From positions 8,020,292-8,084,291 of the forward strand of contig OZ005697.1 of NCBI GenBank assembly GCA_963930775.1: a stretch of 64,000 nt of DNA, in the 5' to 3' direction. How positions within the stretch are numbered: position 1 is the first letter of the stretch; each line of letters begins with the position of its first letter. The notes beneath the pieces were generated by a model, which did not search any database, had not been told where the DNA came from, and was given only the letters and a program-made list of their open reading frames with translations. Of the stretch, positions 21,341 through 32,721 are shown one piece after another. The translations under genes were made by a program, and so were the position numbers. Origin of the DNA: Cliona cf. orientalis. Lineage: Eukaryota; Porifera; Demospongiae; Clionaida; Clionaidae.

Positions 21341-24300
21341 TTAAATAGCGTATGGTTCATCATCCTTATCTCTCCATCTGATGGTACTCCAGGATAGAAA
21401 ACTGGCCACCAGTGCAATGACCGTTCCAATAATGATGAGATAAAATGCCCAGCCAAGTTCACAGTCTCCAATGTCATATCGATTCGCCTCCGTCTTATTA
21501 CAGAGTTCTACGACTTGTCGTGTGTCTGTTCCAGCTGGGAACAGGACGATTGCAATGATGAACAGTAGAGCTAAAGGGAGAGAGAGAGAGAATAATAATA
21601 TTATGTAACTCTGGTCTACTCATAATAATTATGTAACTGTTTGTGCATACGCTGTATACACTATTTCGTTTTGGGACAACTGCTCAATGACATTTCATTG
21701 ACAATGTTTGCACTGCTAGCCACCAACAACTTTTGGGACAAAAGGTGATATATTGACTACTAACTGTGGATAGTCAACATGATGCAATTGATGATACAAT
21801 AAAGTTGCACATTGTATTTCCTTTGTGTAATTACTGTGACCTACCACACAAGCAACACCATAATTTAATTAAGAATCAAGCTAAACTTGTGGGCTAATTC
21901 CGAAAAGGGGATTACACTATAGATTTTGGGACAAATTTACAGATAAGGCATAATAGTAATTATTATTATGCATATTAATGTATAGCTGATCTTTACCTAG
22001 TGCAATAATAATAATTACTTATGAGACTACAGTTTCCTGTCTAGCTCCAGTACACGTCAGTTGTCTGCTAGCTATAGCCAATCAATGCATGAAAAACAAT
22101 GAAATATTGCTTGTTACGGCGAGATACTCATGACACCTTGTCTGTTCTACCAGCTCACTCCTCCAGCACTGTTTGCACACACACCCATGCTTTCAAATGA
22201 ACTCAAGACTTAGTACAAATTTAATACACCCACTTGATAGAATCCGATACTGTAGCCTTCGGTTGTCTCAATGATGCGCCGACCATGAAATACCTTATTA
22301 TTATTATGCTTCATGTATGCTGAAAAATTGAACATCTGGGCATAATTAAGGTATGGGAATGAGGCCAGATTAGGCTTGATAGCTAAAATGCATATTATTA
22401 CTAGCAAAGCAGATGTGAAATGTTTATGGATTAATATGCTACGTGTCACTGTTCTATTCTGGAGGCATAAAGGGAATTCTACACTGGTCAGCATGTACTA
22501 ATTGAATTAAGGAAGGCATCCAGCACAGCTGTAGTCATTAATTTAGATCAAAGCCAACCAGGTCAGTATGAGATTTGAGACACCACGTATAATACGCACA
22601 TGTGTACAGCTACACACTACACACACACACACACATAAGTTCGAATGGTTCATTTTTTACTACCAATTCATTACAAACCATCCCAGTGTTTAGCTAGCTA
22701 CTACAATCATATGGGAAAACCTATGTGAATTATGTAAAGGACAGAGCCACTCAAGAACCTATAGCCTTGAGGGGTGGACATAATTATGCAAAGAACTCCA
22801 CACATAACACACATAGGTGGAGTTTCCTCTGTGCTAACTATCACTGCAAATAAGGGTAAGGTATGATTTATGTAATTAAATGTAAGGATTTGTCCCACGA
22901 TCTACATAGCCTGTTTTTTGTCATGATTATTATTTGTGACAGGATCTGAGAAAAGGGACCACTTTGCGCTATTCCCGAATTTTTGTTTTAAAATGCTTAT
23001 ATCTCTTGAACCATAGCAGCTATGAACTTCAAACCTGGAATGAATATTCTTCCATCATCCTACTACACTCGCAGTAAATCGCGGACCCCACCCACTTTCA
23101 GTGTGGGCGGGGCGAGAGCGCATGTCAATCGCGTTTGAAAATTGCTGTTTTATGCCTCATTTTTGGCGGCTCACTGTTCGGGACTGGAGGGTTGCTGTAG
23201 CTTCTAATGTTGGATCTGTGAAGTACAAGGCCCAAACTGAAGTCTGGGGCTCTTGAGGCCTTGGAGTGGTGAAAGTTTGAAAAACAGCAAAAAATCGCGT
23301 TTAGCGCAAAGTGGTCCCTTTTCTCAGATCCTATCACATTTTATCGTAGTGCTTGGTACTACACAGCTTAATCAAATAGCATGTGCAAGGTATCTGAATG
23401 CATGCATCCACACATAGCTATTGATTTCATACGAATATAGAAGTTTAAATGTCCTAGCAAAACAAACTCCACCAACATGCAGCCATACCTGAAGCCAGAT
23501 TATAGCGATATAAAACACTAGGAGTGCCGAGTTACCACAAACACAGGAGCAGGCCAGCCTAACCTAGCTAGGTGGGGTCCCCCCTAACTGGATAAACCCT
23601 CCAGACAACAGATGCTAGATCATTTTAGTTAGCCTAAGCCACGCCACCATATCAAATAATCCACTCTGATAGGGTGAGGTCTGGTGGCAAGTAAATGAAT
23701 CAGAAACTGATATACTTAGGCTGCGTGCAGGAAATGCAGCTGAGAGAGACGGGAGAAAGGGAAGGACAGAGAGAAAGAGAGAGATACCAAAGAGAGAGAG
23801 AGAGAGAGTAGACGTAAGAATTTCATGGAACTCGACCTAGACTCTCATTAGCAAAAGCTATGTCTAGCTGAAACCCGACTCACTGCTAACTGTGACACTA
23901 TAATAGCTCAGCTACTTGATATGACAACAACATGGTCACACGAATAGCCTATTGACCAGTGCTAATGAATTGCACCTCTATTCAATGAAAAAATAAACGG
24001 CAAGTGTCACTATAAAATTTACACAAAACATTATCAAAATCCAATAAGAAGATATATAGCAGTTGAGGGGACTGTAAAAGGTGACCTGAGTAATTTCTAT
24101 TTCCTACATAACTTGAACTACTAGACTGGCTTCTAATAGAAAGTCATAGACTGTGTTTCTATTGAAAAATCAAAAATTAGCATTCCAAAACGATGACTTA
24201 GACATATCCCCCCTTTTTGAAGAGCCCATAGAAACTGATTGTGCTTGGTCATAGCATGCACCGTGTTCAAAACAAGCAGCTGTATGGTACACATTTAAGG

Positions 24301-27300
24301 TGCATGATACACATGTGTACTTCACCGCGTAGTAAGCGTTTACGATTCATTCTAGTTATAGAAATTCGGCAGCTCCCTTCATTCACATCATTCAATGAAT
24401 TCACTATGAATAATTTCTAATCTTTGACAAAGGATTGTCACACAGAAATGTTGATTGTGTCCAAATATGTGATGCATAATAATTATGGTGCTTTATTATG
24501 CCAATTCTTGACAGTAAGTTCTGAGTTAAAAACAATTTTTTACAGTGACTCATACATTGTATAACCATAGCCCTCCACGAGGGCATCTTCATGGCACCAG
24601 TGACAACCAGTGACATAACAAACATGACCCACCAAACAAAGACTGCAAATGGTGTTGAGGTTTCTTCACCAGACCAGAGGAAATAGACCCAGTTAAAGTT
24701 CATCTCATTACTGCAGTCAACTTTAAACCAAACCCATTAAGGGAAGTTCCAAATGTGCAGAGAGTAACTCACCCTGACCACCCTGTCACAGTCTGAACCA
24801 CTTGATGCCACATTAGAGTTGGACAAATCTATTTACATTGCCAGGATTCCACTTGGACTTACCCCTATAGCTCTAATGCCATCCCACCCACACACACACA
24901 TACTCATTTAATTTAGCCTGATTACATGTCTGTAAACGTAGAGCATTTCCAAGAATGATACATGTATCTAGGTAAATCTCACAGTTGAGTAGTAGGGATT
25001 ATCCAGGTATCACTATCACTGTGCAAACAGCTACATGTAGTTCTCGTGCCATATACAGTGCTACATAACATTATCTTAGCTAAATTAAGTACTTTGAAAG
25101 CAACTGTCTATGTGTTCTTTCAGTGGACAATTGTCCTTATAGCTCATTTTGCAATAGCTATAGTGAGTGTATCATCCATCGATCCCTCCTCCCACCCCCC
25201 ACTCCCCCCCACACCCTCCCACAAAAATCCACACCACCCACATGCACAAGGGGTGTAAGGATCATGTGACACACCATAAAGATATGCGAAATAGAACTCT
25301 GGCTTCCTGAAATCAAACCATAACAGGTGGCTTATTGGAGTCAGATAGTTGCAGTGCATGCATGCACACACACTCACCTGGTTGGCAAGCAAAGCACATT
25401 CTGCTTTTTTATCTATGATACTGTGGTACTAAGTGTGAGGAACTGTATTGGACAGTTCTGGTTTATAGGCTAATGTGAAGGTTAAGGGAGGCTTTCATAC
25501 TCATTCAGTATGTCTGTGTTGATAGCAGCTGAATTGTACATCGTCATGAACATCTACATAATATGGACACTCCTTATTGTGATGCAACTACCATAGAAAT
25601 TAACGCATAGGAGACAGATGCCCTCTCTACCGTGACAGCGTGCATACAGATACACAATCATGTAAGCACCACTGTTAATACAATATTATCGTATTAATTA
25701 CATGTGTGCTGATAACATTTGCCTAGCGTTCAAAATTTCAATATACATTGCGGATTTGGGTCAACAAGTATGCATAAATAATCCATCCAGTATATGCTTG
25801 CTTCACATAATAATATTATTATGATTTATGCACATGACATAGTATGTGTCCGAATAGACTACCGCAAGATGGCACGGAATGTCATGATACTTTCATATTA
25901 TGGTGAATGGTTTTCTCAGCCCAGTTTGCTGAGTGTTGATCGATGTATTCCCTATAGTTCCTAATACATAATAATATTATACCTTTTTTCAGTTGCTTAC
26001 TATATCTTTCGTCAATATTGTATGGAAATTATGTAGAAACTGTCAACATCCACAAACAGTGAGCAGGCACTTGCAAAATAATAGTCTTTGTACGCTAGTA
26101 TAATATTAAAAAAGAATATTAATTTGATGGAACATAAATCAATTTTATCCACAACACAACTGTAACTTTGAACCACAAACACCCAACAAGTGATCGGTGT
26201 CAGCACACATCTAATTAGGTTGAGGAAAACAAAGACCACTGGAGTATTACCAGAACTGCATGGAATTAACACGCTCGTGCATTACTACAGTAGTAGCACC
26301 AAATGACTAACTTCAAGATGGCACAAACAGATTCTGAAGTGTATAAGTACGTTTTTCCTAGCTATGGCTAGAGGTAGCCAATATTTCCACAACTGCCTAG
26401 CTGCTATAATTTCGAAGCCAAGAGTTGATTCGGTTCAAGCACCACACACACACACACACACACATACGTACATACATACACACATACACACTCGCACACA
26501 TTAGGTCTGGCAGCCAACTCGCTAGGTCACTAGAAGTAAAGACGACACAAGTTAATAAGTTCTCTATATGGTTATGATTGGATTGACTAATGATACGTGC
26601 ACATACGTACACAGCAAACACTTGATGCTTATGTACAACGTAAGCAATGGCCAGTGTGGAAAGCTAGTACAGTAGAAGGCTTTTGGGACCGCTGTGGAAA
26701 GCAAAACACATACTCAAAATCTCAGATCCAGAAAACAACACCTTGTCTTCTTTCTCCCCTCCATTCACTTATCAAGATGTAACATACATACATACACAGC
26801 ACACAGTGTGTGTCTAGCCGTTCTCGTGGAATGATTGATCGATAAGCTATTCACTTAGCGACTTAAACACTTAGCTTGATTTGGGTAAGTTGGCTTAGCC
26901 TAAAAGACGTGAGGGACTATGGTGAGTAGTCAAAGCAAACGAGAATGGTCAACATTAGATGGATGAAAGTGCAATTTCGTGGAAACGAATAACATGCTTA
27001 GTCTCATATAAAGTATGCAGTGTATACATATAACTTTAGAGACTCAGGGGAGAAATTTTTACCAAATCCAGGTATCTTTGTTCTACAGAAACAATTTTGT
27101 CCACCAATGAGGTACATGTAATTGGTGTATTGTCTAGTAGGCATTATGATAGTGTACATGCAATAGTGGAGGTCCTGTAAGAGTACTGCTATTCCAAGTA
27201 CTGTAGGGCTTAGAGTGTGAAAGCAAACATTGGCTGACCAGAGAGACAAAACCACCTAGTGAATAGAACACCCCCAGCCAAGCCAACTCCCACCACTAAC

Positions 27301-27379
27301 ATATCATACTATGAATACCATTAACTCAGCTCTCACTCTCATCACTCTCACTCTCACTCTCTCCCTCTCTCTTCCTCTC

Positions 27380-27433
<54 letters not shown>

Positions 27434-30400
27434 TCCCCCTTCCTCCCTCCATACAGTGCATAGTAGCATAAAATGCCCGACACCAGATGAACACATGCAG
27501 TGTATTATAAGTATTATGTAATCAGTGAATATCATATTATACTACTACAATCAGATTAGAGTGGCGTCAACATGAAGGTGATCTAGGATCAGCTGAACAG
27601 GAAAATTATCACCGTAATTATTACAACAGTAAACACTGGGGAAACCAGAGACCGTCCGGAGAAGAATATGAACAAACAAGGTACGATTCTCGGCTTCGAT
27701 AATTATTGGAAAGACTGGTTAGGAAAACAGTTACTAATCCTACGCAAACAGCCTAATACAGCAAGTTCCCAAATTGAGGCTAGAATAAATAACATAAAGA
27801 TGTATTTCATAATACGGCTAGTATATCACTAAGTTACATGTGTACAGCACGTGTAGTGATATTGTACGTGTTCAATAGAGATTTACACAACTATCACAGG
27901 CACATAATTATACACATATTACGTATATTAATGATATTAGGATTAATTTCAGGGGCTCCCGAATATGGGACTGCTCTCACAGAACTCGTATGTATAAATT
28001 AATGATATTAGGGATAATTTCAGATTAGGGGCCCCCGAATATGGGGCTACCTTCCAAGGATTCGTATTCACTTCAAGCTCGATCTCCCACCCTTGAATTT
28101 TGGCACTAGATCTAGCTTTACCATGTTGAACAAAATCCTGAAAATAGTAAATGAAATAGACATTGCATGGAGTTCTCATACTTCAAGGGACAACCTAATA
28201 GCCTAGGCAGGAGACAACGCTGCTTCCACAACCCCCAGCTGTGTAATTCTCTACTCTACTAAAAATCTAAATTCTATCTGTGAGAAAGCAGGTGTAGGTT
28301 TAATCTGGTAGCTAGGGTACTCTCTCCCATGGTCTTATACCACAATAGTCTATCTATAGTAGGAGACACAAAGTATAGGTGGAGAGCTAGAGTAAGAGAG
28401 AATCTGATGCAAGATACATACAGCTAACAGCTTGCATGCTGAACATGAATCTATAATATATCACACCGACCTTCAATCCCCATCATCATCAGAAATCCTA
28501 TCCAGTGTTTGTCATTCTAGTTCTAGTTATTAGGTAATTGTACATTATTCTAGTGTTTGCTAATTTAAAATTTAACTCCTTCATCTCCCAAATCATTTTA
28601 TCATGTGTTTCAAGCCAGTGTACATCATAAATCACATGCTTATAATTCAACACTGTTTTCATTTCTCGCGAAACTGTTTATCTGTCTAAACCAACCTGTG
28701 TACTCAACCAACAACGTACCTGTTTAGACTTAGCTAAAATCTGAGCTATGAATAGCCATGCACACAACTACCCCACTCAACTGTGAATCTCCTACGTTTT
28801 TCTACATAGAGCCAAGAGGGGAAATCTTCTCCCCCCCCCCCCTCGAAGTTTTGAATGCTGCATATGGTACATAATCAAGCCATAATCTTCGAAAGTAACC
28901 CCACAATACTGAGAGCACTATGCACATACATGTATAGTATTATTTGTGAGGTCTTAGAGCTCTTTCGATCGATCTTCCTCTCCTTTTGAAAAAAAACCTG
29001 ACTAGAGTGTTAAATGACTCGAGCACAGTTAAGCAAACACAGACCTTTTAGTTGCCATTTAAGTTAAAATGTTTACGCAGAAGAAGATATATAATAGCTA
29101 CACATTATTAACCACAGCTAGAGCGTAGGACTGCTAACAGCCTGTGCTCAATCCCAAGGCGTTCCCTCCCTAGATTGCAACGGGCAATAATCGGAATGGG
29201 CCTATGTCTATGTACCGAGGATCACTGGGGCAGGCACCTATCACAGATTTGGTTACTCTAAAGTACACAATTGTGTGATTGCTACTTGCAAGTTCTCATA
29301 ATATTCAAATTTTACACACAAAATATAATAAGTACACATGTACATGTACACGCACACATCATTACCAACTCTACTTCTCTATTCGCGCCCACACAACTAT
29401 GACACATGGTCAACAAAGCTGTGGTAAATCGTTTGCAATCTTGTGCTCCCAACAACCAATTCAACCACCCAACCAACCAACCAATCAGTACACTCGTTTT
29501 CAACTAACGAGATAATCCGTCCGTCACTCCTGGACCAATGGGCATTGGAAATGGTTTAGAGTGCCAAATAATGAGGCAACCATTGCACATCCTCGAGCGC
29601 TGAATAGACCAACATTAGAAAACAGTTAGTGGGAGTGAGAGGTACTTACAGCAACAAGTAGTTGACGACAATTAACACCTACTACTGTTCTAACTAACTG
29701 TTGCCATTGGGTATGTAGCATCCACATCATCAAATTTTGTGGCTTTTTCTAGCCAGCTAATCTTGTCACAAAGCAATCTGAGGTCAGATTACAAGACTCA
29801 CTATCCCTACTTGTGGTTAACTGACAGGTCATTAAATCTTGTGGCTACCTGCTTTTCAAACGTCTGTGTTGGCTGCTAGTTCTAGTGGCATTGATGGTAC
29901 TTAAAACACTGGATGCATATGCACAGTATTGAACTATGTAAACTATTCATAGAGGAATACCTGAAGAGCAATGATCCCTATAACCTCACTGTGCTAGGAA
30001 TCCCTGGAGCCTAGGTACACAATTCCTGTGGTTTATTTTCTCCAGGACCTACGCAGGAGCATGTGCCTGACTAGCCTAGTACCCAGGCTCTAGGGGGGAG
30101 GGGAAAGGAGAGCCTGGTATCAATTGTGTGCGCATGCACGTAATTTCTCCAGATTCTGGGGTATTTTCTGTAAATTATCCATCTTTAACCCAGGCTAACA
30201 TTCAACTGAACTACAAGAAAGACTGAACAACGAAGGTTTTTCAAGCAACATACTAGGTATATTTGTGCTATAACGGCTTGCTGAGCGTTGTTGGCCTCAT
30301 TCGATGTTTTTCACTGCTCGAAGGAGTAAGGAGGTAAGGATTAATCTTGATAGACGGATGCCCAATGAGGCTTGCTTGAATTCATAAAACTGCTCTGGAC

Positions 30401-31642
30401 AACGCCATTGAACAAAAATAATAGCTTCGTTGTCGGGACAAAGCGCTATTCAATTGTTGATTATGCAACTTTTGTTGTAGTCACGTGGCTTTAATTAAGC
30501 GCATGTGCACGCAATTGATACCAGGCTCCCCTCCCCCCACTAGAGCCTGGGTACGAGGCTAGTGCCTGACAAATTGCCACGTAGAGGCAATGATGCAGGG
30601 AATTCTATAAACCCTTGCCTCCGTCAAGTCAGCACTAATACACCTCGGCACAAGTGTGAGGGGTATGGTAGTCATTTTGTGTGTATTGCACTTACTACCA
30701 CAAACCGTCAACATAGCCATGTGCTCCAAGTGCGTAGCTACCAGGCCGTAATTGAATATACTTTAAAGTAGAACTTGTATACATGTGTTCGGGTCAAATG
30801 CTCCACTGATCGTAAAGTTGTTCTAGTACATAATGAGCTAAGTGTATGAAGATGATCTATTAGCATGTTTCATGACTTTGGCTTGTAGCATGGCTTGTCA
30901 CGACAAATAGTTAATGCATGACTGTTACAACATGTAGACAGAGCGACTACTTAAAACTTAATATGAATTAAGTCGGCTTTTTTGTAGTATCCAATGGCAT
31001 GCTTAGAAACGAGGGATCTCGGAAAGGAGAGATATTAAACATACAGTCAACCCAGCTCTCTTCCTATACCTATGAACAAGATGTTGAGATGTTGGATCTA
31101 CAATGGCATAATCTAGATTAGATAAATCAAGGTAGACAGCTACAAATCTGTTAATTGCAATTTGTATTAATAATACAAATACAAGGCATAAACAGAAAGA
31201 TAGAGGACACTTTCTAGTCAATAAGATCCCTACATATAAACGTAGCAATTAGATACTTACTTCCTAATACTTGAAAGCAGAATGTTAAGCCCACCACCAC
31301 CTTGTTGAACAGTTTTCTGACGCAGAACCCAAAGATTGATGTGAGAGCAACGAGTAGGAGAAAGCAGGCCCCAGCTCCCATCAGCAGCGTGACCGCCTTC
31401 CACTCGTCCGAGTAGATGTCACCAAATGTCAAATACGACGTGCAGCCGATGGAGATTCTGCTGGATTCGTTGAGACAAAGTCTGAAGGAGGATAACGAGT
31501 TGAAAGTACCCATTGTCGTCCGGATTTCCAACCAGTTGGAGTAGTAGAGCCCGAACGGGCACATTATTGCGGCTAGTATCGAGAGAAAGGCCCAGATATA
31601 GGCAGGTGCCGTGTAGCTGGACGGACACACGCAGCGCGCCAT
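21341..31642 (-). CDS. LHFPL-family tetraspan membrane protein (203 aa, two exons)
   Basis: Exon 1 is 31642-31261 and exon 2 is 21570-21341, joined across a 9.7 kb GT-AG intron (21571-31260). The phases fit exactly (382 + 230 nt = 204 codons). Four membrane segments are visible: about 14-36, 83-107, 113-138 and 160-185. The family features are the extracellular LC...GC cysteine pair after segment 1, the GAGACFLLLVALTSIFGFC segment, and the loop FPAGTDTRQVVELC...DIGDCELGWAFYL. That loop matches the LHFPL pattern of FPxGW/T-x-VxxLC...GxCxxxWAYxL. In vertebrates this family holds auxiliary subunits of GABA-A receptors (LHFPL4) and of the hair-cell transduction channel (LHFPL5). The role here is unknown. 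The tail is short and ends DDEPYAI. Claudin/PMP22 relatives are a less likely alternative. Confidence 0.8.
22935..23338. mobile_element. 404-bp inverted-repeat element (MITE) in LHFPL intron
   Basis: Terminal inverted repeats of about 36 bp (22935-22971 and 23303-23338) share AGGATCTGAGAAAAGGGACC and ACTTTGCGCT. The interior includes a GC-rich block (CCCACCCACTTTCAGTGTGG) and has no transposase. No clear target duplication was found. Confidence 0.75.
23755..23810. repeat. GA-rich microsatellite
   Basis: Interrupted GA/GAGA runs with GGAGAAAGGGAAGGACAGAG lie inside the LHFPL intron. No function is visible. Confidence 0.7.
27335..27445. repeat. CT microsatellite in LHFPL intron
   Basis: A nearly pure CT dinucleotide tract, with CCCTCT interruptions at both sides. 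It creates an artificial Arg/Glu-rich reading frame on the minus strand. Confidence 0.9.
27926..28060. repeat. Two direct copies of about 75 bp
   Basis: ATTAATGATATTAGG(N)ATAATTTCAG followed by GGGGCTCCCGAATATGGG occurs at about 27930 and again at about 28001. The rest of the LHFPL intron (21571-31260) outside the listed repeats is AT-rich and shows no other supportable gene. Confidence 0.65.
30064..30569. mobile_element. 492-bp MITE with 7-bp target duplication
   Basis: The element spans 30071-30562. Its inverted arms of about 63 bp begin CTAGCCT(A/C)GTACCCAGGCTCTAG and include GAGCCTGGTATCAATTG. It is flanked on both sides by TGCCTGA (30064-30070 and 30563-30569), consistent with a target-site duplication. 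No coding region is present, so it is a non-autonomous cut-and-paste DNA transposon. Confidence 0.8.
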
Positions 31643-31984
31643 GTCAGTAGGTACGTTCCTCGATGGAGTGTCTTTCTATAGCTGTGCTGATCTCCTGGCT
31701 ATAGCTGTGTACTGAGCCTGCTTTTCGGCGATCTTTGGTGCATGCAGTTTCGTTCTCTTCTCTGCGCATCAACAAGATGGGCGTGTCATCAATTGATATT
31801 CATAACGGAAGCTGATCTGGTGTTGTGGGAGCGGTTTGAGCTGGAGTGGGTGGGGCTTGTACTCGTGAGTCGCGCGCATGCGTATTCGCAAGGGTATCAT
31901 CACGCATGCGCAATTTATAGCAACCGAGTTATGGATTTTGTGATTGCAATCAGAGTTCTTATCATGCCTTGATACTGCTGACAT

Positions 31985-32040
31985 TAGTCTCGTGCCCAGC
32001 CCCTCGAGTGTGTATATAGGAGGGGCTGGGCACGAGACTA
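31985..32040. repeat. Perfect 21-bp inverted repeat upstream of LHFPL gene
   Basis: TAGTCTCGTGCCCAGCCCCTC (31985-32005) is followed after 14 bases by its exact reverse complement (32020-32040). The hairpin lies about 340 bp upstream of the LHFPL start codon. It could be a tiny foldback element or a structured regulatory site. Confidence 0.75.
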
Positions 32041-32323
32041 TGCTGATATTCTTACAGCAGCCCTAGCCACACTTAGCATGATAATATTATTATTATTATT
32101 ATTATGGTATAATTATAATGGGTCATTATGTGTGTACATGTACTAACAATATGTGAGTGCAATAAGATTTACTGAATCAAAATGTCATAATTTTAATATC
32201 CTTAGATATAGCTACCTGGCAGAATTTACATACGAAAGTAGCTAATACATCTGGGGAATGATCTTTTATTCCAAAGTGCATTCCTACTTTTGCACATAAA
32301 ATCTTGTCATAATAATTATTATT

Positions 32324-32721
32324 ACGTCCAGAGTCCCAATTAGAAACAAAGAATTCGGCTCTCGCTATGATGAAATTATGATGAAATGATGATGAAACCT
32401 ATGATGAAAGTTATGATGTAATTGCTGTGAAACTGTTTCAAAATGTTTAGCGCGCATGAAAGGTTGTTGGGACCCAGAATTCGAACCTAGCGTAGAAGAC
32501 ATCGTGGACTATCGATGAGATATGGCGATTTTCTCGGTTCGCTTTCTTTGGCGAGCTCGCACTCGGGGGGATTTCCCTATTCAGTCGAGCACATGGCGGG
32601 TGAAGGTCAACCGGCTCAAGCCGCGCGCCCCAATATTGTACGCGTATACGGAGCATGCGCAGTTTGTCGATGTGTCCTAGTTCGAATTTATGGCGGCGTA
32701 TTCATGAGGGACTCTGGACGT
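32324..32721. mobile_element. 398-bp inverted-repeat element
   Basis: Ends ACGTCCAGAGTCCC (32324-32337) and GGGACTCTGGACGT (32708-32721) are perfect 14-bp inverted repeats. The interior has ATGATGAAA repeats on the left; similar TGATGAAACCTAT sequence continues to the right (32790-32840). No transposase is present. Confidence 0.6.

Noticed and set aside
24404..24703. Minus-strand hydrophobic frame as a definite exon
   Set aside because: Splice sites are weak and no family is recognised; kept only as a low-interest finding.
30562..30771. Small plus-strand frame beside the MITE
   Set aside because: It begins inside the element's target duplication, has no domain or signal, and is antisense to the LHFPL intron.
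32470..32500. AATTCGAACC stretch considered as a tRNA T-arm on the minus strand
   Set aside because: No paired T-stem, acceptor stem or anticodon arm could be built around it.
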